64,000 nt of DNA from Paenibacillus sp. FSL R7-0204 (GTDB lineage Bacteria; Bacillota; Bacilli; Paenibacillales; Paenibacillaceae): the NCBI RefSeq assembly GCF_038002225.1, contig NZ_JBBOCA010000001.1, positions 4,898,001 to 4,962,000 on the forward strand, in the 5' to 3' direction. The notes beneath the pieces were generated by a model. That model did not search any database and was not told where the DNA came from. It saw only the letters and a program-made list of their open reading frames with translations. The position numbers and the translations under genes were made by a program. Below are positions 36,490-45,191 of this stretch, piece by piece (positions within the stretch are counted from its first letter, which is position 1; the number at the start of each line of letters is the position of its first letter).

Positions 36490-38514
36490 TTACAGTACAA
36501 TCTTCACCGGACTGTTCTCCGATAATTCAAACGGTCCGGGCGTCACATTCGAATCCGGGCGCTGCTTACCGAAGAAGTCGCGGTCGAACCGGTACGCCGA
36601 GCCGTCCGGCTCCTCGTAGCGCATCTCGGCGTGATAGCTTCGGCCCAGCAGATTCGTGGTGACCACGGTAGGCGCTGCGGCACGCAGCAGCTCAGGGCTC
36701 ACAATATGCACCTGCACCTTGCCGGAAGCCGGATCAACCTCAATCTCAAGACCCTTGTCGGCATAGACCTTCGCGTTCGGCTCATGTGTACCCGGCACTG
36801 CATCTTTCAGATACAGATTGCCGTGGATGGCTACAGGAAGGGCCATCTGTTCAGGATGAAACGGCTTCCCGGAATCAATCATCGCTTTGATCTCTTCCTT
36901 GTTGTATTCCCACCACTGCTTATGCAGCGCATTCGGGTGCTCATCATAGCCGCCCAGTCCAACAGGATGCAGATAACAGCGGGAATTATCCGGGATACCA
37001 TCCATCACCCGTTCACCGTTATCGTTAAGCTGCTCTCTCGGGGCCAGCGGCAGATGCTCGAAGAACGTCATCGGCACTACCTCATTGTCCTTGTCCTCAT
37101 CACGCAGGAAGATGTTGTTATAATATCGGTCATCACCGCCTGTGAAGTTGCTGTAACCGGCAATCGCTGTCTCATGCGGCATATGGTACGGCGTATAACG
37201 GGTAAGCTCGGGGCGCACCACGAACCTGCCAGCGAACAGATTATGGACGAACGCGCCGCCCTGGGCCATATTGCGGAAGTTCATCGGCGACAGGAAGAGG
37301 TTGTGATCGACCATATAAGGACCGTGGCATACCTCCATGAAGAAATCTTCTGACAAATTGTCAAAAAACACATTCCGGCTGATACGTGTGCCTTGTGCCT
37401 GCCAGTCCAGCCATAACGCCCGGTAGGAGCTGTAAATGACATTGTCGCAAATCTGGGTATCCAGTGAAGCATGAAGCTTGATTCCGCCGACCTCTGCCCC
37501 GTGGAAAATCCGTTTATGATGAATATTATAAATCCGGTTCTGGAGAATCTGGCTGAAGGCCCCGCCCAAATGGCCGACAACCCCGGCCTGCTCACAATCA
37601 TGAATTACATTATTGCGGACGATATGACTTCCGATGTTGTCCTTATGCCAATCCTGGCGGAGTGCGCGGAAAATAACCTCCTGCTCCCGCTGCGTCCCAC
37701 CCTTCATCCGGCCATTCGACCACTCGTTATGCCCAGTCGAGATTTCCTTGCCCAGGCTCACCCCTGTACATTTGGACTCGCAGATGTGGTTGTCCTCAAT
37801 GATCCAGCCCTTGCTCCAGTGGGGTCCGATCAGCCCTTCCTGCAATGCCGTTGGCGGTGCCCATTGAGGAGATGCCTGGCGTAGCGTAAAGCCCTTGACG
37901 GTTATATAACCCCGTCCCGTCTGCTCCGGCCAGAAGCAATAAGGGCGAACGCTGATCTCCACATTCTCCCGGCGCGGGTCCTTGCCCCCGAAGCTCGCCC
38001 AGATCCTGGTGGAAGCCAAGCCTACTTCTGCATACCACTGGAGCAGAGAGTCCGCCGGGTACTTGGCCTGCGGCCATACCTGGGGATCGCGCAGCTTGGT
38101 AACGCTATCACATTCATACAGCGATTTGCCGTCGAGATAGACCTCCCCCAGATGCGGCTCGAACGCCCCTTCGAACAGCCAGTCACCATATAATTTTTCT
38201 TCAAAAGGATTGCGCACAGCAAACAGGCTGTTCGGCACTTCTGTACTCCATACACCGTCCCCTTCCTCTCGCCAGTCTGCCACCGGCTCAGCGCCTGTGA
38301 TGACGACTTCCCCGTCCCCGGCAGCCTGATAGACAATTCTCTGATCCTCTGTTCCTCCGTTAGCCGGGTTCACCCATTCCCTGTATGTCCCCGCATGAAC
38401 GGTGACCGTATCTCCAGGCTCCGCCAGCGCCGCAGCGCGGGATATGGAACGGAAGGGCTTGTCTGCTGTACCGGGAGCCTGATCGCTCCCTTGCATTGCA
38501 ACATGATATTCCAT
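36490..38514 (-). CDS. Beta-xylosidase, glycoside hydrolase family 120
   Basis: Releases xylose from xylo-oligosaccharides. 674 residues, no signal peptide, right-handed parallel beta-helix with an inserted sandwich domain. From memory it closely follows the GH120 enzyme XylC of Thermoanaerobacterium: MEYHVA..GSD at the start, AGTYREWVNP near 41-50, and WAPPT....GLIGPHWSKGW near 218-237. The expected nucleophile is Asp370 in LWLDWQAQG and the acid/base Glu394 in FMEVCHG, at the family spacing. The ATG at 38514 has GAGGAGG 6 nt upstream; ten extra in-frame codons to 38544 are not used. It follows a GH43 gene, with a permease remnant between, and has its own terminator. Confidence 0.9.
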   Translation of the reverse strand: MEYHVAMQGSDQAPGTADKPFRSISRAAALAEPGDTVTVHAGTYREWVNPANGGTEDQRIVYQAAGDGEVVITGAEPVADWREEGDGVWSTEVPNSLFAVRNPFEEKLYGDWLFEGAFEPHLGEVYLDGKSLYECDSVTKLRDPQVWPQAKYPADSLLQWYAEVGLASTRIWASFGGKDPRRENVEISVRPYCFWPEQTGRGYITVKGFTLRQASPQWAPPTALQEGLIGPHWSKGWIIEDNHICESKCTGVSLGKEISTGHNEWSNGRMKGGTQREQEVIFRALRQDWHKDNIGSHIVRNNVIHDCEQAGVVGHLGGAFSQILQNRIYNIHHKRIFHGAEVGGIKLHASLDTQICDNVIYSSYRALWLDWQAQGTRISRNVFFDNLSEDFFMEVCHGPYMVDHNLFLSPMNFRNMAQGGAFVHNLFAGRFVVRPELTRYTPYHMPHETAIAGYSNFTGGDDRYYNNIFLRDEDKDNEVVPMTFFEHLPLAPREQLNDNGERVMDGIPDNSRCYLHPVGLGGYDEHPNALHKQWWEYNKEEIKAMIDSGKPFHPEQMALPVAIHGNLYLKDAVPGTHEPNAKVYADKGLEIEVDPASGKVQVHIVSPELLRAAAPTVVTTNLLGRSYHAEMRYEEPDGSAYRFDRDFFGKQRPDSNVTPGPFELSENSPVKIVL

Positions 38515-38566
38515 ATGATAATCCTCCTCTTTCTTGTATGTCATTTGGACATTTTAAATGAATATT

Positions 38567-38710
38567 CTATATTTTGCTATAGCCTTGTATACAACCCTGA
38601 TAGAAAAGACCGTGCAGGAGCGGGTGCACCATAATAATCGGCACAGATGCCACAATCGTCATGGTTGCCCGAACGCGGACATTGGCGTGACCGCAGGGGG
38701 TCCCGGATGA
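38567..38710 (-). pseudogene. Remnant of an LplC-type permease gene (C-terminal 47 codons)
   Basis: On the minus strand the frame ending at the TAG 38567-38569 reads VRVRATMTIVASVPIIMVHP and then LLHGLFYQGCIQGYSKI. This is the last membrane helix and tail of an LplC-type permease: compare SAITIVTAVPILFVYPFLQK and the LNLGSVKE end of the intact gene at 54347. No start, EAA loop or earlier helices precede it, because the GH43 gene ends 35 nt upstream. It marks a deleted importer that once lay between the GH43 and GH120 genes. A chance match is unlikely but possible. Confidence 0.72.
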
Positions 38711-38744
38711 CAAGGAATATTATAGAGTTAGGCGGGCCAGGATT

Positions 38745-40559
38745 CTAGCCTACGATGACTTGCATGGATACCTGCTTCAGGCCCGGATTCAGGTCCTTCT
38801 CCTCGGTGAGATCCAGAACTGGAGCACCATCAATGTCAAAATGCACGCGCCGCAGGCCGGAGCTTCGCGGTCCCTCGATTCCCGGTCTGGCGTGGTAGGC
38901 GTTCCAGATCACCCCGTCCTCGTCCGTCACATAGGAATTGTGGCCAGGCCCGTATTCCCCCGGCACACTTCTGGAGGTCAACAGCGGATAATTGCCCTTG
39001 GTCCAGCTGTTAATATCCAGCAGATCTGCCCCCTTGTCTGCGGTCAGCAGACCCACCACATAAGTAGCATCCACCGCTGCACTGGCGAAAGTCACGAACA
39101 GCTTGTCATCAGTGTACAGAGCAAACGGACCTTCGTCCACGAACGTATGGTTATTGGCCCAGCCGTAATCCGGCCGGGTCAGCAGCACCGGATCACTGGT
39201 TAGCTTCCACGGCTCCTGCGGGTCAATCGTGGCGATGTAGACCCAGGCTCCCAGATCCACCGGCAGGAATTGGCGCTCCGACCATGCGGCATAGAGCTGG
39301 CCGTTCCAGCGAATGACGGTCATATCCAGCGAGATTGTTTTGCCTGCTTCACACAGATAGCTTCCGTCCTTCTTCACTACCCGGCGGGGCCTGGACCAGT
39401 CCGCAGCATTCATAGGGTTTCCGCCCGGACTCAGTTTCATCACATGTGATTCCTCATGGAAGAACTCGCCGGGTGTTGCGGCATGGAAGATATACAGCTC
39501 TTCTTCAATGATATGGAGTTCCGGTGCCCACAGCAGGCCGCCGATCTCTTCATACGTGGAGGAATCAAGGATCAGGGATTCCTCGGCTGTCACCAGCCCG
39601 GGAATTGTATCGGCTTCCCTAATATACAACGTATGTTCCTTATCCGCGTCATTAGTCGCAATGAAATAGTATTTCCCCTTCCACTTCGCGATGCAAGGGT
39701 CCGCACGGTTAAGTGCAATCGGGAATGGAAAGTGATCCTGATGGATCTCCCCGGAGATGCTGTAGGTTCCGGCCTTGTCCCAGTTGATGGCATCCGTGTT
39801 CCAACGGACTTTTTTGGCAGCCTGCGTTCCATCACTGTATAAGGCCGTTGCCCGGACCGCCTTCACATCATCAACCGATGCCGCATTTACATGGTCCGGT
39901 ACTACGACAGCAATGTTCTCCGGCACCGTAAGCTTGCAGAAAAGTCTGCGGGCTATCTCGGCGGAGACAGCGATCCTATTACGCGGCTGGATTCCCTCGA
40001 TATCAGCCTGCACGGCTTCCAGCGTGAATGGCTCCGCTTCTACCGGTGCTGAGACATTCGTGAGGCTCAGGATGTCGGCAGTGAAATTCTCATAGCCCTG
40101 GCCCTGCCCGTCTATCCATTGGATCAGGTAACCGTTCCGCTCCGGGTCATAGGTGCAGGAGACATCGCTTACATGAGTGCCCGCCTTAAGCTCCACCAGT
40201 CCAATCTCACTGTATTGCAGGAGATCGGCTGATGAGAACAGCAACACCTTCCCCATGCTTTGTTCATCTACTCCCCCGTCAGCCTCGGTACGCACAGCAA
40301 TGACGCCGAAATTCCCGTCTGCCAAGTAGAAAAGATACGGCTGCTTCAGGCTTTTGGCCCGGAGCGTCCCATCCACATTCTCCGTCGCTTTGGCGAACAG
40401 GATACCCGAGTTATGATTCAATGCCTGATACTGGCCCCCATCGGTCTTGTAAGCCAGGTGCATACTGTAAGCCAGCTTCGAAGCATACACGATATCCTCC
40501 TGCGGCAGCCTTGTATAACAAAGGATATCTTTCCGATCTTCGTTTTGTTGTGGTATCAT
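38745..40559 (-). CDS. Glycoside hydrolase family 43 protein with N-terminal Ig-like region
   Basis: 604 residues, no signal peptide. Residues 1-180 are beta-rich (FLYYLADGNFGVI-like), about 205-270 resembles a bacterial Ig-like domain (ALYSDGTQAAKKVRWNTDAI). The GH43 propeller starts near 280 with the base Asp in NRADPCIAKW and has WAPELHIIEEELYIF and the acid Glu in DEGPFALYTDD. Members act as arabinofuranosidases or xylosidases; the exact specificity is not clear. The ribosome site is weak (AGGAAG set well back). Divergent from an AraC gene across 170 nt, which is its likely regulator, and upstream of the permease remnant and GH120 gene. Confidence 0.87.
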   Translation of the reverse strand: MIPQQNEDRKDILCYTRLPQEDIVYASKLAYSMHLAYKTDGGQYQALNHNSGILFAKATENVDGTLRAKSLKQPYLFYLADGNFGVIAVRTEADGGVDEQSMGKVLLFSSADLLQYSEIGLVELKAGTHVSDVSCTYDPERNGYLIQWIDGQGQGYENFTADILSLTNVSAPVEAEPFTLEAVQADIEGIQPRNRIAVSAEIARRLFCKLTVPENIAVVVPDHVNAASVDDVKAVRATALYSDGTQAAKKVRWNTDAINWDKAGTYSISGEIHQDHFPFPIALNRADPCIAKWKGKYYFIATNDADKEHTLYIREADTIPGLVTAEESLILDSSTYEEIGGLLWAPELHIIEEELYIFHAATPGEFFHEESHVMKLSPGGNPMNAADWSRPRRVVKKDGSYLCEAGKTISLDMTVIRWNGQLYAAWSERQFLPVDLGAWVYIATIDPQEPWKLTSDPVLLTRPDYGWANNHTFVDEGPFALYTDDKLFVTFASAAVDATYVVGLLTADKGADLLDINSWTKGNYPLLTSRSVPGEYGPGHNSYVTDEDGVIWNAYHARPGIEGPRSSGLRRVHFDIDGAPVLDLTEEKDLNPGLKQVSMQVIVG

Positions 40560-40730
40560 GAATTCATAATCTTCCTTCCTATTGATAATTTCTAATAACT
40601 ATAATTACACACTGTTTAGTCAACCTTCAGATTTACTCTTATGTCCACTACAAATTATAGAGATTCACTGAAATACTAACAATGATATTTACTGACCATT
40701 AATTGATCTATCCGAAGAAAGGAGAAGCCC

Positions 40731-41522
40731 ATGCCCACAATTCACTACGTGGAATACGATGCCGCACATCCGGCTAATTTCGTCTACAGTATCCCCAAAG
40801 GACTGGACGCCTGGCTTCTTGTCCTGACCCAGACTCCGGCGGTGTTCGAAGTGGACGGTGAATTGAAGGAATTTCCCGCTCACTCTGTCGCTCTGTATCC
40901 TCCAGGGCACAACATCTATTACCGCGCCTGCTCCAAAAGATATGTCAACGACTGGGTCCGTTTCGATGCGGATGAATCGTATATCACTGAAAGCGTCCTG
41001 CCGCTGGGCAGCCCGTTCTCCCTGCCCGACCCCGGATATTGCCATCAGCTGTTCCAGCTGCTGACGCTGGAGAACTCGTTCCAGAACGATTACCGGGAAC
41101 TGTCCATTGACTACCTGTTCCGCCTCTTGTTCAACAAGCTGTCCGAAGCGTCCCAGGACAAGCTGACGCCGCAGTATTATAATCTGCTGGAGCTTCGCAA
41201 GACGCTGTACAGCAATCCCGGCCACCCCTGGACCGTATCCTCGATGGCCGGATATCTGCACATCAGCACCGGCTACCTCCAGACCATCTACAAGTCCGCT
41301 TTCGGCATCTCCTGCATGGAGGATGTCATTCAATGCCGGATTCGGCTGGCCAAGGAGAAGCTCGGCTTCGGCCAGCACAAAATCGCCGAGATCGCCGCTC
41401 TCTGCGGCTACGCCAATGTCGAGCATTTCTGCCGCCAGTTCCGGCAGCTTACCGGCTTCTCTCCCCGCGCCTACCGGGAGCGGCTGGCTTCCAAACAACC
41501 GCTGATTCGGAAGGGGGAATAG
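40731..41522 (+). CDS. AraC-family transcriptional regulator
   Basis: 263 residues. An N-terminal cupin-type domain (FEVDGELKEFPAHSVALYPP) is followed by a linker and two helix-turn-helices in the last 95 residues (MAGYLHISTGYLQTIYKSAF, ALCGYANVEHFCRQFRQLTG). The ATG follows AAGGAG by 6 nt. It is divergent from the GH43 gene, so it most likely controls the GH43-GH120 unit. The stop is followed by repeat arrays, and no standard terminator was seen. Confidence 0.93.
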   Translation: MPTIHYVEYDAAHPANFVYSIPKGLDAWLLVLTQTPAVFEVDGELKEFPAHSVALYPPGHNIYYRACSKRYVNDWVRFDADESYITESVLPLGSPFSLPDPGYCHQLFQLLTLENSFQNDYRELSIDYLFRLLFNKLSEASQDKLTPQYYNLLELRKTLYSNPGHPWTVSSMAGYLHISTGYLQTIYKSAFGISCMEDVIQCRIRLAKEKLGFGQHKIAEIAALCGYANVEHFCRQFRQLTGFSPRAYRERLASKQPLIRKGE

Positions 41523-41628
41523 CGGGAGTGTAATAGGGTCGGAGTTAGTTAGGAGTATGGCAAACGGTATGTGGAAATGTGAATACATCGTTGCTCCAAC
41601 TATCGGCAATCTCTCGCCACCGCCCAAT

Positions 41629-41845
41629 GTGATCGGTTTTTCGATTACATTCCATCTTCGCGCCTCCGCCAAACCAAATGTAATCAGTTTTTCGATTACA
41701 TTCCATCCTCGCGCCTCTGCCACGCCCAATGTAATCGGTTTTTCGACTACATTCCATCCTCGCGCCTCTGCCACGCCCAATGTAATCGGTTTTTCGATTA
41801 CATTCCGCTCTCACGCCCCACGCGGCCCAAATAGAACGGTTTTTC
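41629..41845. repeat. Array of five hairpin repeats, about 51-bp period
   Basis: Copies start at 41629, 41679, 41730 and 41781, with a decayed fifth near 41832. Main form TGTAATCG, loop GTTTTT, CGATTACA; variants include TGTGATCG and TGTAATCA with the same right arm. The spacer is TTCCATCCTCGCGCCTCTGC, slightly different from the array at 7149. Confidence 0.88.
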
Positions 41846-41985
41846 GCACGGGGGTATCCCAGTAAATCGTCCGCCCTTTGATTTGTATATGTAGTGTTGA
41901 CGACTACAGCATCATTTAGAATGGATGCGACGGATGCCACCCACTTATTTTCATTCCTGGGGGTGACAAGGCCTCTGTCTTGTCA

Positions 41986-42066
41986 TGTCTGTTTTTCGCA
42001 TACATTTGGCCCATACGCACCCGCGCCACCCAATGTGTTCGGTTTTCCGCATACATTCGGCCCACA
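41986..42066. repeat. Two diverged hairpin repeats
   Basis: Two weaker copies start near 41986 and 42034 (TGTGTTCGGTTTTCCGCATACA), about 48 bp apart, followed by CATTTGGCCCA or CATTCGGCCCA spacers. The stems are imperfect, but the loop and spacer identify the family. Confidence 0.65.
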
Positions 42067-42192
42067 TAACAGAGCAGCGACCCTCCACTATCAGGAGAAT
42101 CGCTGCTCTACTTAGCTTGTACAGTTGTGAACAATGCAGAGTGAGTATAGCCATAATTAATGCCCTACACTTCTTGCATTATATTTTCCGCC

Positions 42193-44175
42193 TTACTCCT
42201 CAGCCCCGCCAAGCAACGGCAACACGGCCCCGTCCCGCACAAACAGCGGAATCTGATTGAGCGGCGCGTCCACCATAATAGCCTGTCCGCCGGCATAGGC
42301 AGTGCCGGTATAGACATGGGTCCACTCTGAGCCGGACGGGAGGTACACCTTGCGTGCCCGTTCACCTTCGCCCAGCACCGGGGCGACCAGCAGATCGGGA
42401 CCGAACATATACTGATCCTCGATATCCCAGGCAGCCGGGTCCTGAGGGAAATCATAGAACAATGGACGCATAGGCGGCGTGCCCTTCTCATGTGCAGCCT
42501 CCATCAGCCCGCGGATGTAGGGCTTCAGCCGCTCCCGCATCTGCATGAACTCCTTGAAGATGACATACGCCTCATCCCCGTAGCTCCACACCTCATTATC
42601 CGAGCCGCTTCCGCATACGCCCCCGCCCCGTGTTCCGGTAGGCTCAACAAAAGGCGAACGGTCCCCGTGCAGTCTAAATACCGGTGAGAACGCGCCATAC
42701 TGGAACCAGCGGACCATCAGCTCCCGGAAGGAGGCGTCTGCCGGATTACCGCCGTGGAAGCCGCCGATGTCGGTGGTCCACCATGGAATCCCGGCCACGG
42801 CCATATTCAGTCCGGCCCGCACCTGAATGCTGAGCACCTTGAAGCTGGAGTGAATATCTCCAGACCATACAAGCGCCCCGTAGCGCTGGCTGCCCGCCCA
42901 GGCGGTACGGACCAGATTGATAATATTCTCCTGGCCTTCAGCGGCCATGCCGTCATAGAAGGTCTGGCTGTATTTCATCGGATAGATATTGCCGATCTGC
43001 TTACTGGAGCCGATATGATAACGGTAGATATCATGGTCATAGACCGTCAGCTCCGGCTCCGCCTCATCGAGCCAGAAGACCTTGATTCCTTTGTCATAAT
43101 AATTCTGCTTAATCAATCCCCACAGGAACTTGCGGGCCTCCGGATTAGTCGCATCGAAGATCGCGTTCTGGCCGAGGAACTGGAATTGTGTCCGCACCCC
43201 GCGGTCCGAGCGCAGCAGGTACCCTTTTTCCAGCATCTCCTTATAATTCTCGCTCTCCGTCTGGACAGTCGGCCAGACCGAAACCATCAGCTCAATGCCC
43301 AGCTCCTGCAGCTCCTGCACCATCGCCTCCGGATCAGGCCAATATTCCGGGTCGAACCGCCAGTCTCCCTGATTCGTCCAGTGGAAGAAATCAATGACGA
43401 TAACGTCAATCGGCAGCCCCCGCCGTTTATGTTCCCTTGCCACCTCCAGCAGTTCCTCCTGCGTACGGTAACGGAGCTTGCATTGCCAGAACCCCATACC
43501 ATAATCCGGCATCATCGGCACGGTTCCCGTAGCCTTGGCATAAGCCTCCTCGATCTCGGCAGGCGAGTCACCGGCAGTGATCCAATAATCCAGCTGCTTG
43601 GTTGACGGGGCTGTCCATTCGGTCACATTCAGACTGAAATGCGCTTGTCCGATCGCCGGATTATGCCACAGGAACCCGTAACCGCTACTTGACAGCACGA
43701 ACGGAATGCTGATCTGGCTGTTGCGGTGGGTCAGCTCCAGCGAACAGCCCTTCAGATTCAGGAAGGAGTGCTGATACTGGCCCATGCCGTACAGCTTCTC
43801 TTGCGGGTCCGCTTCCAGCCGGAGCTTCACGGAGAAGTCACTGCTGCCGGGGATGGCGCTTAGCTCTCTGCCTCCGTATTTTAACTGATAGGTATCCTCC
43901 GTCTCGTTAAGGAGCAGCTTGCCATGCTGGTTATAGAAGAAGATCTGTCCCTTGTCCGTTATTTCCGCCCGGATATTCCCGTTTACAATCGTTGCGCGCT
44001 CTTTGGTAATCGATATATGACTCAGCGTCTGCACAGCAGGCAGAAGCGCCCACTTCTCATCGGTAATCTCCGCATACGAAGCCCGGATACGCAGCGAATG
44101 CTCTCCCCAAGGCTCTATCCAGACTCTCTCATGATCATATTCTCTGATTAGTCTGCCATTCTCTTCACGAAACAT
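42193..44175 (-). CDS. Glycoside hydrolase family 31, probable alpha-xylosidase
   Basis: 660 residues, no signal peptide. An N-terminal sandwich leads to the barrel with GFWQCKLRYRTQEELLEVA and VIVIDFFHWTNQGDWRFDPE, patterns I associate with alpha-xylosidases more than alpha-glucosidases. The nucleophile Asp is in FWLDEAEPEL (about 367) and the acid/base Asp in LVWSGDIHSSF. The C-terminal beta domain has LFVRDGAVLPL. The ATG follows GGAGGG by 8 nt. It diverges from an AraC gene, and a near-palindrome lies in the shared control region. Substrate would be alpha-xylosyl units as in xyloglucan oligosaccharides (inference). Confidence 0.9.
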   Translation of the reverse strand: MFREENGRLIREYDHERVWIEPWGEHSLRIRASYAEITDEKWALLPAVQTLSHISITKERATIVNGNIRAEITDKGQIFFYNQHGKLLLNETEDTYQLKYGGRELSAIPGSSDFSVKLRLEADPQEKLYGMGQYQHSFLNLKGCSLELTHRNSQISIPFVLSSSGYGFLWHNPAIGQAHFSLNVTEWTAPSTKQLDYWITAGDSPAEIEEAYAKATGTVPMMPDYGMGFWQCKLRYRTQEELLEVAREHKRRGLPIDVIVIDFFHWTNQGDWRFDPEYWPDPEAMVQELQELGIELMVSVWPTVQTESENYKEMLEKGYLLRSDRGVRTQFQFLGQNAIFDATNPEARKFLWGLIKQNYYDKGIKVFWLDEAEPELTVYDHDIYRYHIGSSKQIGNIYPMKYSQTFYDGMAAEGQENIINLVRTAWAGSQRYGALVWSGDIHSSFKVLSIQVRAGLNMAVAGIPWWTTDIGGFHGGNPADASFRELMVRWFQYGAFSPVFRLHGDRSPFVEPTGTRGGGVCGSGSDNEVWSYGDEAYVIFKEFMQMRERLKPYIRGLMEAAHEKGTPPMRPLFYDFPQDPAAWDIEDQYMFGPDLLVAPVLGEGERARKVYLPSGSEWTHVYTGTAYAGGQAIMVDAPLNQIPLFVRDGAVLPLLGGAEE

Positions 44176-44198
44176 AGCGCGATCCCTCCAACAGTTCT

Positions 44199-44222
44199 AT
44201 AATAAGGTTGCAACCACATTAT
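44199..44222. promoter_or_regulatory. Palindromic operator candidate between the GH31 and AraC genes
   Basis: A perfect ten-base core GGTTGCAACC is extended by ATAAT and ATTAT arms, so 20 of 24 positions are symmetrical. It lies between the divergent start codons (44175 and 44301), 24 nt from the GH31 start, and could serve both promoters. Confidence 0.5.
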
Positions 44223-44300
44223 AAAGAGTGCAAAGCCGCTATACTATACATAAAAGTACGCATCTATCATACGATATTACGATTATGTGGAGGGATTAAG

Positions 44301-45191
44301 ATGAGTGGAGCGTTCGAGGACAAGCCTTATCCATGGAAAAAAGAGCACACGGAAATTCCCGAGGGCCTGTTCCCCATCAATGTATTTCATATCTGCTTTC
44401 CGGACCGCAGTATTATTCCGCCTCACTGGCATGACCATCTCGAATGGATTCTCGTTACCAAGGGCCGCTTCCGCGTCCAGGTCGGCCCCCACTCCAGAGA
44501 GCTGGTGCAGGGTGAGCTTGCCTTCGTCAGCCGTCCGCAGATTCATGCGGCCTACCCGACAGAGGATGGCAGTGAGCTGTATGCGGTTGTCTACAACGAA
44601 GCGCTGCTGAACGGAATGCGGGACCTGACTGAGCTTCAGCATATCCGGCCGCTGCTCTCCGGTGAAATCCGGCTTCCTGCCTTCTATGGGTCGGACCAGC
44701 CGGTTACCCGCCAGATCAGAGGATGCATCGAACAGATTATTTACAGCTACCAGAGCAAGAGCCCCGGGTATGAATTATGTATTAAAGGCGGCCTGTTCTC
44801 TTCCCTGGGTCTGGCTTATCCCCTGGCCGAGTTCACAGCACCGCCTTCCAAAAGAGACCGGCAGGAGACGGGCATCCAGCCCCTGCTGATTCACCTTAGC
44901 AACCATTTCCATGAACCGCTGACCGTGGAGGAGGCCGCACGGATCTGCTGCGTGACCCCCAACTACTTCTGTCATCTGTTCAAAAAGAACACCGGCAAGA
45001 CCTTAATCGAATATGTGAATATGCTGCGGGTGCATGAGGCCAGCCGCCTGCTCCAGCTGCGCCGGCATTCGATTCAGGAGGTGGCTTTCCGGGTCGGGTT
45101 CACGGGCCTGACGTATTTCGGAAGAATATTCAAGCAGCATACATCGATGACACCCAGCGAATATGCTTCCCATTTCCAGACCCGGTCTTAA
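44301..45191 (+). CDS. AraC-family transcriptional regulator
   Basis: 296 residues from an ATG 6 nt after GGAGG; an in-frame start at 44208 would run through the operator-like palindrome and is not used. The cupin domain has SIIPPHWHDHLEWILVTKG with the metal/sugar-type His cluster. The DNA-binding domain fills the last 100 residues (AARICCVTPNYFCHLFKKNT, FRVGFTGLTYFGRIFKQHTS). Divergent from the GH31 gene and convergent with a GH43 gene, with which it overlaps by 4 nt. GH31 is the most likely target. Confidence 0.93.
   Translation: MSGAFEDKPYPWKKEHTEIPEGLFPINVFHICFPDRSIIPPHWHDHLEWILVTKGRFRVQVGPHSRELVQGELAFVSRPQIHAAYPTEDGSELYAVVYNEALLNGMRDLTELQHIRPLLSGEIRLPAFYGSDQPVTRQIRGCIEQIIYSYQSKSPGYELCIKGGLFSSLGLAYPLAEFTAPPSKRDRQETGIQPLLIHLSNHFHEPLTVEEAARICCVTPNYFCHLFKKNTGKTLIEYVNMLRVHEASRLLQLRRHSIQEVAFRVGFTGLTYFGRIFKQHTSMTPSEYASHFQTRS

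Larger units (their letters stand above)
41523..42192. other. Convergent intergenic region holding hairpin repeats
   Basis: 670 bp between the convergent ends of the AraC and GH31 genes. It contains two clusters of the dispersed hairpin and no credible gene. Open frames that cross the arrays are translations of repeat DNA. No conventional terminator is obvious for either gene, so the repeats may end or protect transcripts from both sides. Confidence 0.65.

Noticed and set aside
41545-42260. Open frames on both strands through the arrays at 41629 and 41986
   Set aside because: They are products of repeat periodicity in multiples close to three and have no supported start or domain.
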